This document shows, piece after piece, positions 1 to 6,129 of a stretch of DNA of 6,344 nt. The notes under the pieces were generated by a model that had not been told where the DNA came from, did not search any database, and saw only the letters and a program-made list of their open reading frames with translations. How positions within the stretch are numbered: position 1 is the first letter of the stretch; the number at the start of each line of letters is the position of its first letter. The DNA is taken from assembly GCA_002408385.1 (NCBI GenBank), contig DHSB01000186.1, positions 1 to 6,344 on the forward strand. The letters run 5' to 3'. The stretch is from Myxococcales bacterium UBA5297. Lineage in GTDB: Bacteria; Myxococcota; Myxococcia; Myxococcales; UBA5297. The position numbers and the translations under genes were made by a program.

Positions 1-1154
1 CCCCCGGTGCCCATCAGCTCGACTTCGCCCTCGCCCGTTTTCGCATCGTCCGACAGGTAGTAAAGCCTTCCTAGCTGAAGACCAAGCAACGTCGGCGCAA
101 AGGAGAGCGACAGCTCGACCTCACCGCCGCCGGCAGGGACCACGAAGCTCTCTTCAGTGGTCTCAAGCCCGAACGGCTCACCCTTGCCAGGCGGCTGCGA
201 CAGCTCGAAGCCGGTGATGCTGATGTCCGTGTTGCCGAGGTTGCGGAAACGGGTCGAGGCGACCGCCTCTGAGTTGGGGTTGACGAAGCCGAAATCAAGC
301 CGGCACACCCAACGCTCGGCGCCGGTCTCGGGATCGGTCGCGAGCACCCGCGGCTCGCACTCGAGCACCGAGTCGACGCCGATTCCGCCCAGCTCCATGA
401 TGCTCGGCTGGCACATCGAGGGCGCGGGGATGTGGAGAAACGCTTTGTGCTCGCCAAGGTGGGTTGGCGTGAACTCGATGGAGACGAGCAGTTCGCCGTT
501 TGCCGCGACGGTGTAGTCGCCGGGCTCGAAATTGGAGAACTTGAAAGCCCCCGGGTCGAGCTCGCTGGAGATCTCGCCGACGGTGACGTCCCAGTCGAGG
601 TTCGAGGTGTTGCGAATCCTCAACTGCTTGGTGAAGGAGGTTCCAAGTGCCACCGAGCCCAGGGAAAGGGCGTCCTCGGGACTGAGCAGGCAGCCGCCTT
701 CGACCGCGCGGCCCTTCAACTGCACGCTGAGCTCGTCGATCGACCCGTCACTGACGAGGAGAGTCAGCTCCGCTTCCCGGTCGCCCGGCGCCGAGGGCTC
801 GAAGTAGAACACGAGCTCTTTGCGCTCGCCGACATCCAGCGCAAACGGCTCGAACTGGTAGCGAAACGCGGGATCATAGACGCCGCCCTCTTCGACCGAA
901 TCAACGCGGAAGCTGCCTCGCCCGTCGTTGCGCACCACCAGCTTGCGCTCGATGCGATCGCCGATGAGCGCGGGCCCGAAGTCGACCAGCGTGCTGGTAA
1001 CCAACTGCACCTCCCCAGTGGGCCCGAACTCCTCGAAAAACGGCTCCCCGACCACGTTCTGGGTCTGCCCCGCCTCCTCGCAGGAGGCGCAACCGACAAG
1101 AGCGACCGCGATCGCTGTGGCGCATGCTAGGGCGGACGTCGGCCGACGGCACAT
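1..1154 (-). CDS. Lipoprotein with three tandem choice-of-anchor D/ASH-type Ig-like repeats (3' end outside window)
   Basis: The reading frame is open from an ATG at 1154 to the left edge, giving 384 residues without a stop, so the C-terminus is missing. The N-terminus is a lipoprotein signal: Arg3-Arg4, a hydrophobic stretch at about residues 7-20, and the lipobox LVGC with the lipidated Cys at 22. Ala at +2 does not match the Asp inner-membrane retention signal, so outer-membrane anchoring is likely. Three beta-rich repeats follow at about residues 48-150, 155-260 and 265-384. Each has a 'LDFG/LSLG...' opening strand, an 'RN.....' strand (VVRNDG, RIRNTS, RFRNLG), a 'F.P...G' turn (FEPSAPGD, FTPTHLGE, FAPTLLGL) and a closing 'L.G.G' strand. 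This pattern matches choice-of-anchor D/ASH-type domains, which usually act as surface adhesive or scaffold modules. No catalytic motif is visible. Cysteines at 155, 248, 266 and 284 could form disulfides. The start is supported by GAGG six bases upstream. The specific ligand or role is unknown. Confidence 0.85.
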   Translation of the reverse strand, partial: MCRRPTSALACATAIAVALVGCASCEEAGQTQNVVGEPFFEEFGPTGEVQLVTSTLVDFGPALIGDRIERKLVVRNDGRGSFRVDSVEEGGVYDPAFRYQFEPFALDVGERKELVFYFEPSAPGDREAELTLLVSDGSIDELSVQLKGRAVEGGCLLSPEDALSLGSVALGTSFTKQLRIRNTSNLDWDVTVGEISSELDPGAFKFSNFEPGDYTVAANGELLVSIEFTPTHLGEHKAFLHIPAPSMCQPSIMELGGIGVDSVLECEPRVLATDPETGAERWVCRLDFGFVNPNSEAVASTRFRNLGNTDISITGFELSQPPGKGEPFGLETTEESFVVPAGGGEVELSLSFAPTLLGLQLGRLYYLSDDAKTGEGEVELMGTG

Positions 1155-1160
1155 GGCAAA

Positions 1161-1165
1161 CCTCG
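1161..1165 (-). promoter_or_regulatory. Ribosome binding site of the lipoprotein gene
   Basis: On the minus strand the bases CGAGG end six bases before the ATG at 1154, a normal Shine-Dalgarno distance. The following residues form a well-shaped lipoprotein signal, so this ATG is preferred over the overlapping out-of-frame GTG at 1152. Confidence 0.55.
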
Positions 1166-1372
1166 GGTTGGGGAGTCGGAAATGTCGCTCAGAGCGGCCT
1201 GGAAAACGGTCAACGATGATATTCGCCCGGCAAAAATGCAGTCAAGCAGGCGCGAGGCCTCATGGAAGGCAAGCTCCGGCGATTCCAGTATCGGCCAAGG
1301 CGCCACCTGCGGTGTGACCTGCCGCTCGCCTCACCTTGAAAGAAGAGGCGAGTCTCGGCAGTCTGAGCCCCT

Positions 1373-1377
1373 GGAGG
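1373..1377 (+). promoter_or_regulatory. Strong Shine-Dalgarno that sets the start of the 368-residue protein
   Basis: GGAGG at 1373-1377 lies six bases before the GTG at 1384, an ideal spacing. The only other in-frame start downstream of the stop at 1315-1317 is a TTG at 1336, which has no purine-rich site in front of it. This makes GTG 1384 the better start. Confidence 0.7.
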
Positions 1378-1383
1378 TGTTTC

Positions 1384-2490
1384 GTGCAAGACGCCATCGC
1401 CCTCGCCCTCGCGGCCACGCTCTTGACCGGCGCGCCGGCGCGGACAGCTCGTTCGGGCTCGGTCGAGGCGGCCGAGACCTGGCTCGCCTCACTGTGCCAA
1501 ACCTACTCGACCGACCCGGAAATCCCCTGGGCACTCGGGCACGGTATCGAGACGCTCGGCCCCAAGCTGCGGGCTTCGGACGGGCGGCTGGCGATCGATG
1601 TGATGGTCTCCGACTTCGTGGAGCGCAAGGGTGTCGGCGCCCAGGCTCTTTTCCGCTTCCCCCCGAAACGCGCGAACATCCCGGTCGACCCGCACTCCAA
1701 CCACACCGTGATGAAGCTGCTGCGCAGTCAGGTACCGACGATGCGCAGCTTCGAGACCAAGGACGGCCCCCTTGCGCTCGCGCAGCTCGTCGACTCGGTC
1801 AAGCGCGATTTTCGCTTCGCGCCCTCCGACGACTTCTGGCGCGAGCACGCCTGGACGCTGCTCGCCCTCGCCTCCTCGACCCGGGAGGACGAGGCGAGCT
1901 GGCAGAACCGCTTCGGCGAGACGGTGGACCTCGCGCAGGTGCTCGATGCGACCGTCGCGCACCTCTCCGACCAGCACCGCTTCCTCGAGACCGCGCTCGC
2001 CGACGGCGTCGCCCTCGTTCCCAAGCGCAAGCAGTTCATCTGGAGCCATCCGTGCGGCGGGCTTCACCTCGTGCAGGCCGCCTTCGCCTGGATGGACCAG
2101 CCCAGGTTTCGCGAGCGCCATCTCGCCGAGGCGAAAAAGCAGGTCGAGGTCCTCTTCTACCGCTTGGACATCGAAACCCGCGCGTACGACCAGGCGCTCG
2201 ATGCCGCCCCCGAGTACGCCCTGCAGCTCAACGTGCAACGACTGAAGTTCTACGGCCACTGGCTCGAGACCGCGATGAATCTCCAAGGCCTCGGCCTCTG
2301 GGAGCCGACCCCGGAGCGACTCGCTTCGATCGCCAAGGCGCGCGAGCTGATCGCCAAGACGGTCGAGAGCCTTCGCAAGCAGGGCGCGGGCGAGCGGATG
2401 GCTGAGTTCAAGAACGTGCAGCGCCAGACCTATCTCGATCTGGTCGGCGACTCTTGCCATGCCGCCAGCGGCTTGAAGGCCAGCCGCTAG
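1384..2490 (+). CDS. Unrecognised, probably exported, helix-rich protein of 368 residues
   Basis: I do not recognise this family. From the GTG at 1384 the protein begins with a hydrophobic stretch at residues 4-19 ending in TGAPA, followed by R-T-A-R. This looks like a signal peptide with a possible signal peptidase site near residues 19-22, but the n-region lacks Lys or Arg. The 16-codon-longer TTG start at 1336 would add positive charge but has no ribosome binding site. The rest appears largely alpha-helical, with regularly placed His and Trp motifs: PWALGHGI (48-55), HSNHT (104-108), WREHAW (152-157), WSHPCGGLH (220-228) and FYGHWLE (289-295). Such spaced aromatic/His helices could suit a helical-bundle or alpha/alpha-toroid fold, but this is a guess and no catalytic signature is certain. 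Codon use matches the neighbouring genes. The HAD phosphatase gene starts 19 bases after its stop, so the two are probably cotranscribed. Confidence 0.85.
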   Translation: MQDAIALALAATLLTGAPARTARSGSVEAAETWLASLCQTYSTDPEIPWALGHGIETLGPKLRASDGRLAIDVMVSDFVERKGVGAQALFRFPPKRANIPVDPHSNHTVMKLLRSQVPTMRSFETKDGPLALAQLVDSVKRDFRFAPSDDFWREHAWTLLALASSTREDEASWQNRFGETVDLAQVLDATVAHLSDQHRFLETALADGVALVPKRKQFIWSHPCGGLHLVQAAFAWMDQPRFRERHLAEAKKQVEVLFYRLDIETRAYDQALDAAPEYALQLNVQRLKFYGHWLETAMNLQGLGLWEPTPERLASIAKARELIAKTVESLRKQGAGERMAEFKNVQRQTYLDLVGDSCHAASGLKASR

Positions 2491-2509
2491 CTTCGACGAG
2501 CGCTCGCGC

Positions 2510-3127
2510 ATGCCCCGCCCCCTTGCCATTCTGTTCGACCTCGATGGCGTGCTCGTCAGCAGCGAGGAGCCCTGGTTTCGCACCGTCGAGGCGGCCGGCG
2601 ACCGGTTCCGCGGCAGCCCGATCACCCGCGAAGAGTTCTCCCCGACCTTCGGCCAGGGCACCGCGGCCGACATTCGGGAATTCGGCCTCTCCTGCTCGGT
2701 CGCTCAGCTCGACGCCTTCTACCTCGAGACCTTCCCGCGCTTCGTCGGGCACGTCTGGACCGATCCCGAGGCGGCGCGGCTGCTCGCTCGCCTCGCGGGG
2801 CTCGGCCTGCGGCGGGCGGTGGTGACCAACACCGTCTCCCGGCTCGCCGCCATCATCCTGCAGACCTCCGGTCTTGAGCGCGCCTTCGACCTCGTCGCCT
2901 GCGCCGACCAAGTGCGAGAGGCCAAGCCCGCCCCCGACCTCATCTTCTACGCACTCGAAAGACTCGACCTCGGAGCGAAGGAGGCGTGGATGGTGGGCGA
3001 TTCGCGCTACGACCGCGAGGCGGCCCGCCTGGCCGAGGTCCGGTTCGTCGGCCTGGGGACAGAGGGCGACTGCCGCGTCGAGCGGCTGGGCGAGTTAGGA
3101 GACCTGCTCGACGACGAGGGCCACTGA
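2510..3127 (+). CDS. HAD-superfamily hydrolase, phosphoglycolate phosphatase/beta-phosphoglucomutase-like
   Basis: This 205-residue cytoplasmic protein carries all four HAD motifs. Motif I is FDLDGVLV, with Asp10 the likely nucleophile and Asp12 the likely general acid/base. Motif II is VVTNT with Thr106, motif III is Lys139 in AKPAPD, and motif IV is GDSRYD with Asp164 and Asp168 as the expected Mg2+ ligands. The roughly 80 residues between motifs I and II are of the size and helical look of a C1 cap, as in phosphoglycolate phosphatase, beta-phosphoglucomutase and related small-molecule phosphatases. The family hydrolyses phosphate esters, or less often moves phosphate within a sugar, through an aspartyl-phosphate intermediate. 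The substrate cannot be read from the sequence. The start is fixed by motif I lying at residues 9-16; the upstream purine-rich GACGAG is a weak ribosome binding site. It follows the unrecognised 368-residue gene by 19 bases, so an operon is likely, and it converges on the pgpH-like gene. Confidence 0.93.
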   Translation: MPRPLAILFDLDGVLVSSEEPWFRTVEAAGDRFRGSPITREEFSPTFGQGTAADIREFGLSCSVAQLDAFYLETFPRFVGHVWTDPEAARLLARLAGLGLRRAVVTNTVSRLAAIILQTSGLERAFDLVACADQVREAKPAPDLIFYALERLDLGAKEAWMVGDSRYDREAARLAEVRFVGLGTEGDCRVERLGELGDLLDDEGH

Positions 3128-3210
3128 GAGGCGCTGAAAGCCCGGTACAAAGGCTGCCCGTAGGTCGGGGAGACGAGCCATTTCCACCGCGCGCCTTGGC
3201 GCCGGTCCGC
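3128..3210. other. Convergent intergenic gap without a clear terminator
   Basis: These 83 bases separate the stops of the HAD gene and the pgpH-like gene. Short 4-base stems occur, for example AGCC at 3139-3142 with GGCT at 3152-3155, and CCCG at 3157-3160 with CGGG at 3166-3169. None is followed by a proper T-run in either direction. I cannot support a Rho-independent terminator. Confidence 0.5.
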
Positions 3211-5760
3211 TCAGCGCTCGTTCTGGGCGCGCTTCACCTCGGGCAGCACCGGCTTCTCCTCTTGGCGCACGTCGACCGGCTTGCTGTCCTTCACCTCGGT
3301 CAGTTGCGGCCGCGGCCCTTGAAGCGCCTGAGGGGGATAGTCGGGCCGCGAGTGGTAGATGCCACCGAGGATGCGGAAGAACGACCGCGCGATCTCGTTC
3401 AGATCGCGCAGCGTCAAGTCGCACTCGTCGAGCTGTCCGTCGGCGAAGATGCCGTTGATGATCTTCTGGACGAGCGCCTGCAGCTTGGCGGGCGTCGGCT
3501 CCTGCATCGCGCGCGACGAGGCCTCGACGGCATCGGCGATCATCACCAGCGCGGCCTCGCGAAACTGGGGCTTGGGCCCGGGGTAGCGGTAGAGCGAATC
3601 GTCTATCGGCTGCGGGTCGGGCTTGCCCTCCTGCTCTTTGAGCGCCTTGTGGTAGAAGTAGCCGACCAAGCGGGTTCCGTGGTGTTGCGGAATCGCGTCG
3701 GCGACCTGCTTGGGCAGCTTGTAGTGGCGCGCCATCTCGGTGCCGTCGGTGATGTGGCGCTTGATGATGAGCGCGCTCATCTGCGGGGCGAGCTTGTTGT
3801 GCTTGTTCTCGCCGCGCTGGTTCTCGGCGAAGTAGAGCGGGTTCTTGCCCTTGCCGATGTCGTGGTAGTAGGCGCACACCCTCGCCAGCAGCGGGTTGGC
3901 GCCGATCGCCTCGGCGGCGGCCTCGACGAGGCTGCCGATGATGATCGAGTGGTGGTAGGTGCCGGGCGCCTGGACGATGAGCTCCTTGAGCGCCGGGTGG
4001 TTCAGGTTGGCCAGCTCGAGCAGCTTGATGTCGGTGGTGTACCCGAAGGCCGCCTCGACGAGCAGGGTGATGCCCATGACGAGGATGGGCACGATCAGCG
4101 CGCCGCCGAGAAAGCCCGCGACGCAGCCGGTCACCGTGTTCCAGCCGCCGAGCTTGTTGGTGAGCAGCCCGAGGCAAATCACCGCGCACACGTTGGCGAT
4201 GCCCGCGGCGACCCCCGCGCGGAAAAGAGCGGCGCGATCGTTCGCCCGCGCGACCTTCGCGGCCGCCACCAGTGAGCCGACGAGCGAGTAGAGACCAAAC
4301 TCGAGCGAGTTGCCGGTGGCCACCCCGGCAAACCCGGCGAAGATGACCGCGAAGACGACGGCCGCCTCGGGGGCGAGCACGAAGCGGATGAGCATCGCCC
4401 CGGCGGCAAAGGGGGCCGCGAAGTAGAAGGCCTCGCTCGAGATCTGCGGGAACCGGTCGTGCAGCACATCGGCGATGGCCAAGGTGACGTTGACCGTCGC
4501 CAGCATCACCACGATGGTCACCGCGCCCAGCAGCGCGTCCTTGCGCGTCGGGCGAAAGCGCCGCAGCGAGCTGCGGCCAAAGCCGTAGACGACCACGACC
4601 AGCAAGACGGCCAGCAGCCCGCCGCCCACCCGCACCAGGGTGATGTCCTGGGGACCGGACTGATTGCGGATGGCGGCGAAGATGACCAGGTGCCGGTGCT
4701 CGATGCGCTCGCCGTCGCCGATGATCTTCTCGCCCTTCTTGAGCTGGATGACGACCGGCTTGACCGACTCGGCGGCCAGGCGCTTGCGGTCTTCGGTCTC
4801 CTCGCGGTTGAAGCGCAGGTTCGCCCGCACCTGGCGCACGACCAGGGTCACGATGGCCTTGCGAAGCTGCGGGGACATCTCCGCCGGCAGATCGGTGACC
4901 CAGCGGCTCACCTCCTGCCGGATCTCGCTCTGGTCGCGGATAGGCGAGACATCCTTGACCACCCGCTCGCCGACGGCGTCCCCACCGCTCTTGCGGCGCA
5001 CCACGATTCCCCGCCCGCCCGAGACCGCCAGCGGGTCGCGGTACTCGGCGACCATCTGGCCGTTGGCTCGCATCACCAGCTTCTGGGTCTCGTGCTGGAC
5101 CTCGACCGAGAAGTGCGAGCGGGCAAAGGCCAGGAAGCTGTCGTCGTCCAGGTGCGTCTCGAGCCGGCGCTGCCACTCCTCGCGCCGCTCGCGAAACGCC
5201 GCGAGGTAGGCCTCCTCGGCGGGCTCCGCGACCTCCTCTTGCTTGCGCGACCGCTTCTTCGGCTCCTCGCCGTTGGCCGCCTCGTCGGCACGGCCCCGCT
5301 CGTCGACCTCGCGGGCCGCGGCCTGCATCCGCTCGAACGCGCTGCGAACCCGCTCGACGGCCGCATCCGCCACGCTCACGTCGTAGTCGTAGACCGGCAG
5401 GACAGCGTCCTGGGCCTCTTCGCGCTTGCGCCGGGTCGTGTCCTCGTCCGGGATGTCGTAGTCGCGGTTGGCCTTGATGACCATGCTCGAGAACTGCCCG
5501 ACCGACTCCTCGCCATACGGAATGCGCTGGCTGAACAGGCTCGGCGTCAGCAAGTAGGCGCAGGCGAGCGCCGTCACCGCCAACACGGCGAGGTTGGCCG
5601 AGCGGTTCTTCCAGTTGCCCTTCGACAGACGGGTCAGCGCCTTGACCGAGCTTTGGACGGTGTCAAGACGCGGCTCACCCTTCTCGGCCTTCTCAGGCTT
5701 TTCGGCCTTGGGCTGGGCCGAAGGCTTTCCGGCGTCTGCTTTGGTCTCCGAGTTGGACAT
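3211..5760 (-). CDS. pgpH: PgpH-family membrane HD phosphohydrolase (probable cyclic-di-AMP phosphodiesterase)
   Basis: The 849-residue protein has the full 7TMR-HD architecture. Residues 1-52 are a cytoplasmic Lys/Glu/Pro/Ala-rich tail, and a first membrane helix lies at about 55-74. A large periplasmic domain (about 75-375) matches the 7TMR-HDED sensor region. A multi-helix membrane block spans about 378-572, and a cytoplasmic HD domain spans about 590-755. The likely metal ligands are visible: His603/604 (TYHHS), His633-Asp634 (YYHDIGKG), His669 (KRHITDG), His693/694 (QHHGT) and Asp743 (IADAVE). In Listeria and Bacillus, PgpH proteins linearise c-di-AMP to pApA, so the same reaction is inferred here. 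The protein is longer than those homologues (about 710-720 residues), owing to the N-terminal tail, a charged insertion near residues 147-190 and a Pro/charged C-terminal tail from about 805. A weak GGA lies six bases before the ATG. The gene stands alone, without phoH or ybeY adjacent. Confidence 0.93.
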   Translation of the reverse strand: MSNSETKADAGKPSAQPKAEKPEKAEKGEPRLDTVQSSVKALTRLSKGNWKNRSANLAVLAVTALACAYLLTPSLFSQRIPYGEESVGQFSSMVIKANRDYDIPDEDTTRRKREEAQDAVLPVYDYDVSVADAAVERVRSAFERMQAAAREVDERGRADEAANGEEPKKRSRKQEEVAEPAEEAYLAAFRERREEWQRRLETHLDDDSFLAFARSHFSVEVQHETQKLVMRANGQMVAEYRDPLAVSGGRGIVVRRKSGGDAVGERVVKDVSPIRDQSEIRQEVSRWVTDLPAEMSPQLRKAIVTLVVRQVRANLRFNREETEDRKRLAAESVKPVVIQLKKGEKIIGDGERIEHRHLVIFAAIRNQSGPQDITLVRVGGGLLAVLLVVVVYGFGRSSLRRFRPTRKDALLGAVTIVVMLATVNVTLAIADVLHDRFPQISSEAFYFAAPFAAGAMLIRFVLAPEAAVVFAVIFAGFAGVATGNSLEFGLYSLVGSLVAAAKVARANDRAALFRAGVAAGIANVCAVICLGLLTNKLGGWNTVTGCVAGFLGGALIVPILVMGITLLVEAAFGYTTDIKLLELANLNHPALKELIVQAPGTYHHSIIIGSLVEAAAEAIGANPLLARVCAYYHDIGKGKNPLYFAENQRGENKHNKLAPQMSALIIKRHITDGTEMARHYKLPKQVADAIPQHHGTRLVGYFYHKALKEQEGKPDPQPIDDSLYRYPGPKPQFREAALVMIADAVEASSRAMQEPTPAKLQALVQKIINGIFADGQLDECDLTLRDLNEIARSFFRILGGIYHSRPDYPPQALQGPRPQLTEVKDSKPVDVRQEEKPVLPEVKRAQNER

Positions 5761-5774
5761 CGATAATCCGAGTG

Positions 5775-5788
5775 CGGCCGACAGGCCG
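5775..5788. repeat. Inverted repeat in the presumed 5' leader of pgpH
   Basis: CGGCC at 5775-5779 and GGCCG at 5784-5788 flank a four-base loop. The hairpin would sit 14 bases before the pgpH start codon at 5760, just upstream of its weak ribosome binding site. It could affect translation or be a protein site, but a five-base GC stem is common in DNA of this composition. Confidence 0.3.
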
Positions 5789-5837
5789 GGTGAGCGAACG
5801 GCGTCGATGGTGCCTCAAGGGGTGGGCGCAATCAACC

Positions 5838-5855
5838 GGCGGCGGGAAAGCCGCC
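5838..5855. repeat. GC-only inverted repeat (6-base stem, 6-base loop)
   Basis: GGCGGC at 5838-5843 pairs perfectly with GCCGCC at 5850-5855 around the loop GGGAAA. It has no T-run on either side, so it does not resemble a Rho-independent terminator. It lies about 78 bases upstream of the pgpH start and could be an RNA structure in a long leader, an operator half-site pair, or chance. Confidence 0.3.
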
Positions 5856-6090
5856 AGATCGCGCGTCCCCGGAGCAGCGTAGGTCGACTGGGCAAATTCG
5901 CCCTCAAATCCGAACAGTTGGCTCTCTTCCCGACGGGCCCCGCGGCCCCTGCGTCTGTGCGAAACGAAAGGGGTCGCTTCGAGGGCGATGGCCAGCCCGC
6001 GCCCCCGCTGTGCCTGTGCCCGCTCGCAACACCCGAGCCCCACGTCTATGCCCCGCGCCTCGTCTCGGCAGCAGGGAGGCCCCCCAAGCT

Positions 6091-6120
6091 TTGACCTCGC
6101 GCGCGCCCGCCCAGTATCGT
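6091..6120 (+). promoter_or_regulatory. Candidate sigma-70 promoter of the DciA-like gene
   Basis: TTGACC at 6091-6096 matches five of six bases of the -35 consensus. TATCGT at 6115-6120 matches four of six of the -10 consensus, with an 18-base spacer. Transcription would start near 6126-6128, only a few bases before the ATG at 6130, giving a nearly leaderless mRNA. That would fit the absence of a Shine-Dalgarno close to this ATG. The call rests on hexamer matching alone. Confidence 0.35.
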
Positions 6121-6129
6121 CGCCAGCCC

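Larger units (their letters stand above)
1155..1383. other. Divergent intergenic region between the lipoprotein gene and the 368-residue protein gene
   Basis: This 229-base stretch separates two divergently transcribed genes and must hold the promoter of each if both are transcribed from here. It is locally richer in A/T than its flanks around 1201-1240. On the minus strand, TTGACC (1213 to 1208) resembles a sigma-70 -35 box, but no convincing -10 box lies 16-19 bases further on, so I do not call a promoter. No RNA gene, strong hairpin or open frame with coding character was seen. Confidence 0.5.
5761..6129. other. 369-base divergent intergenic region between the pgpH-like and DciA-like genes
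   Basis: This is the longest gene-free stretch in the window. It holds hairpins near the pgpH-like side (listed separately), a small GGGC/GCCC stem at 5890-5893 and 5900-5903, and a candidate promoter next to the DciA-like gene. Open frames cross it on both strands, but their products are Arg/Pro/Ala/Ser-rich without a recognisable domain, and they overlap the flanking real genes, so I do not call them. No tRNA signature was seen. A small RNA or a long 5' leader of pgpH is possible but not shown. Confidence 0.5.

Noticed and set aside
432..1130. A 232-codon plus-strand frame opposite the lipoprotein gene
   Set aside because: The minus strand encodes a lipobox and three matching Ig-like repeats; the plus-strand frame is its antisense shadow.
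1285..1293. The nine bases CCAGTATCG occur both here and at 6111-6119, each upstream of a plus-strand gene
   Set aside because: The distances to the start codons differ greatly (90 and 10 bases), only the second copy has a -35-like partner, and one shared 9-mer in 6.3 kb is expected by chance.
1489..2673. A 394-codon minus-strand frame opposite the 368-residue protein, and a 407-codon plus frame at 1182-2405
   Set aside because: Neither has a recognisable domain or a good ribosome binding site. The frame starting at 1384 has a strong Shine-Dalgarno, balanced composition and clear G/C bias at third positions.
3139..3155. Short stem AGCC/GGCT followed on the minus strand by TTTC, as a possible pgpH terminator
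   Set aside because: A four-base stem with a nine-base loop and three T residues is too weak to call.
3191..3202. Inverted repeat GCGC-CTTG-GCGC after the pgpH stop
   Set aside because: The stem is only four bases, it has no T-run, and such repeats are frequent in GC-rich DNA.
3095..5176. A 693-codon open frame on the minus strand overlapping the pgpH-like gene in another frame
   Set aside because: Its product is dominated by Arg, Ala, Gly and Pro with no domain, while the overlapping frame gives a complete PgpH protein. Long shadow frames are expected opposite or beside GC-rich genes.
2986..5766. Two plus-strand open frames of more than 420 codons antisense to pgpH (2986-4275 and 4459-5766)
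   Set aside because: Both are Leu/Arg/Asp/Val-rich mirror translations of pgpH codons without recognisable domains, as expected from its third-position G/C bias.
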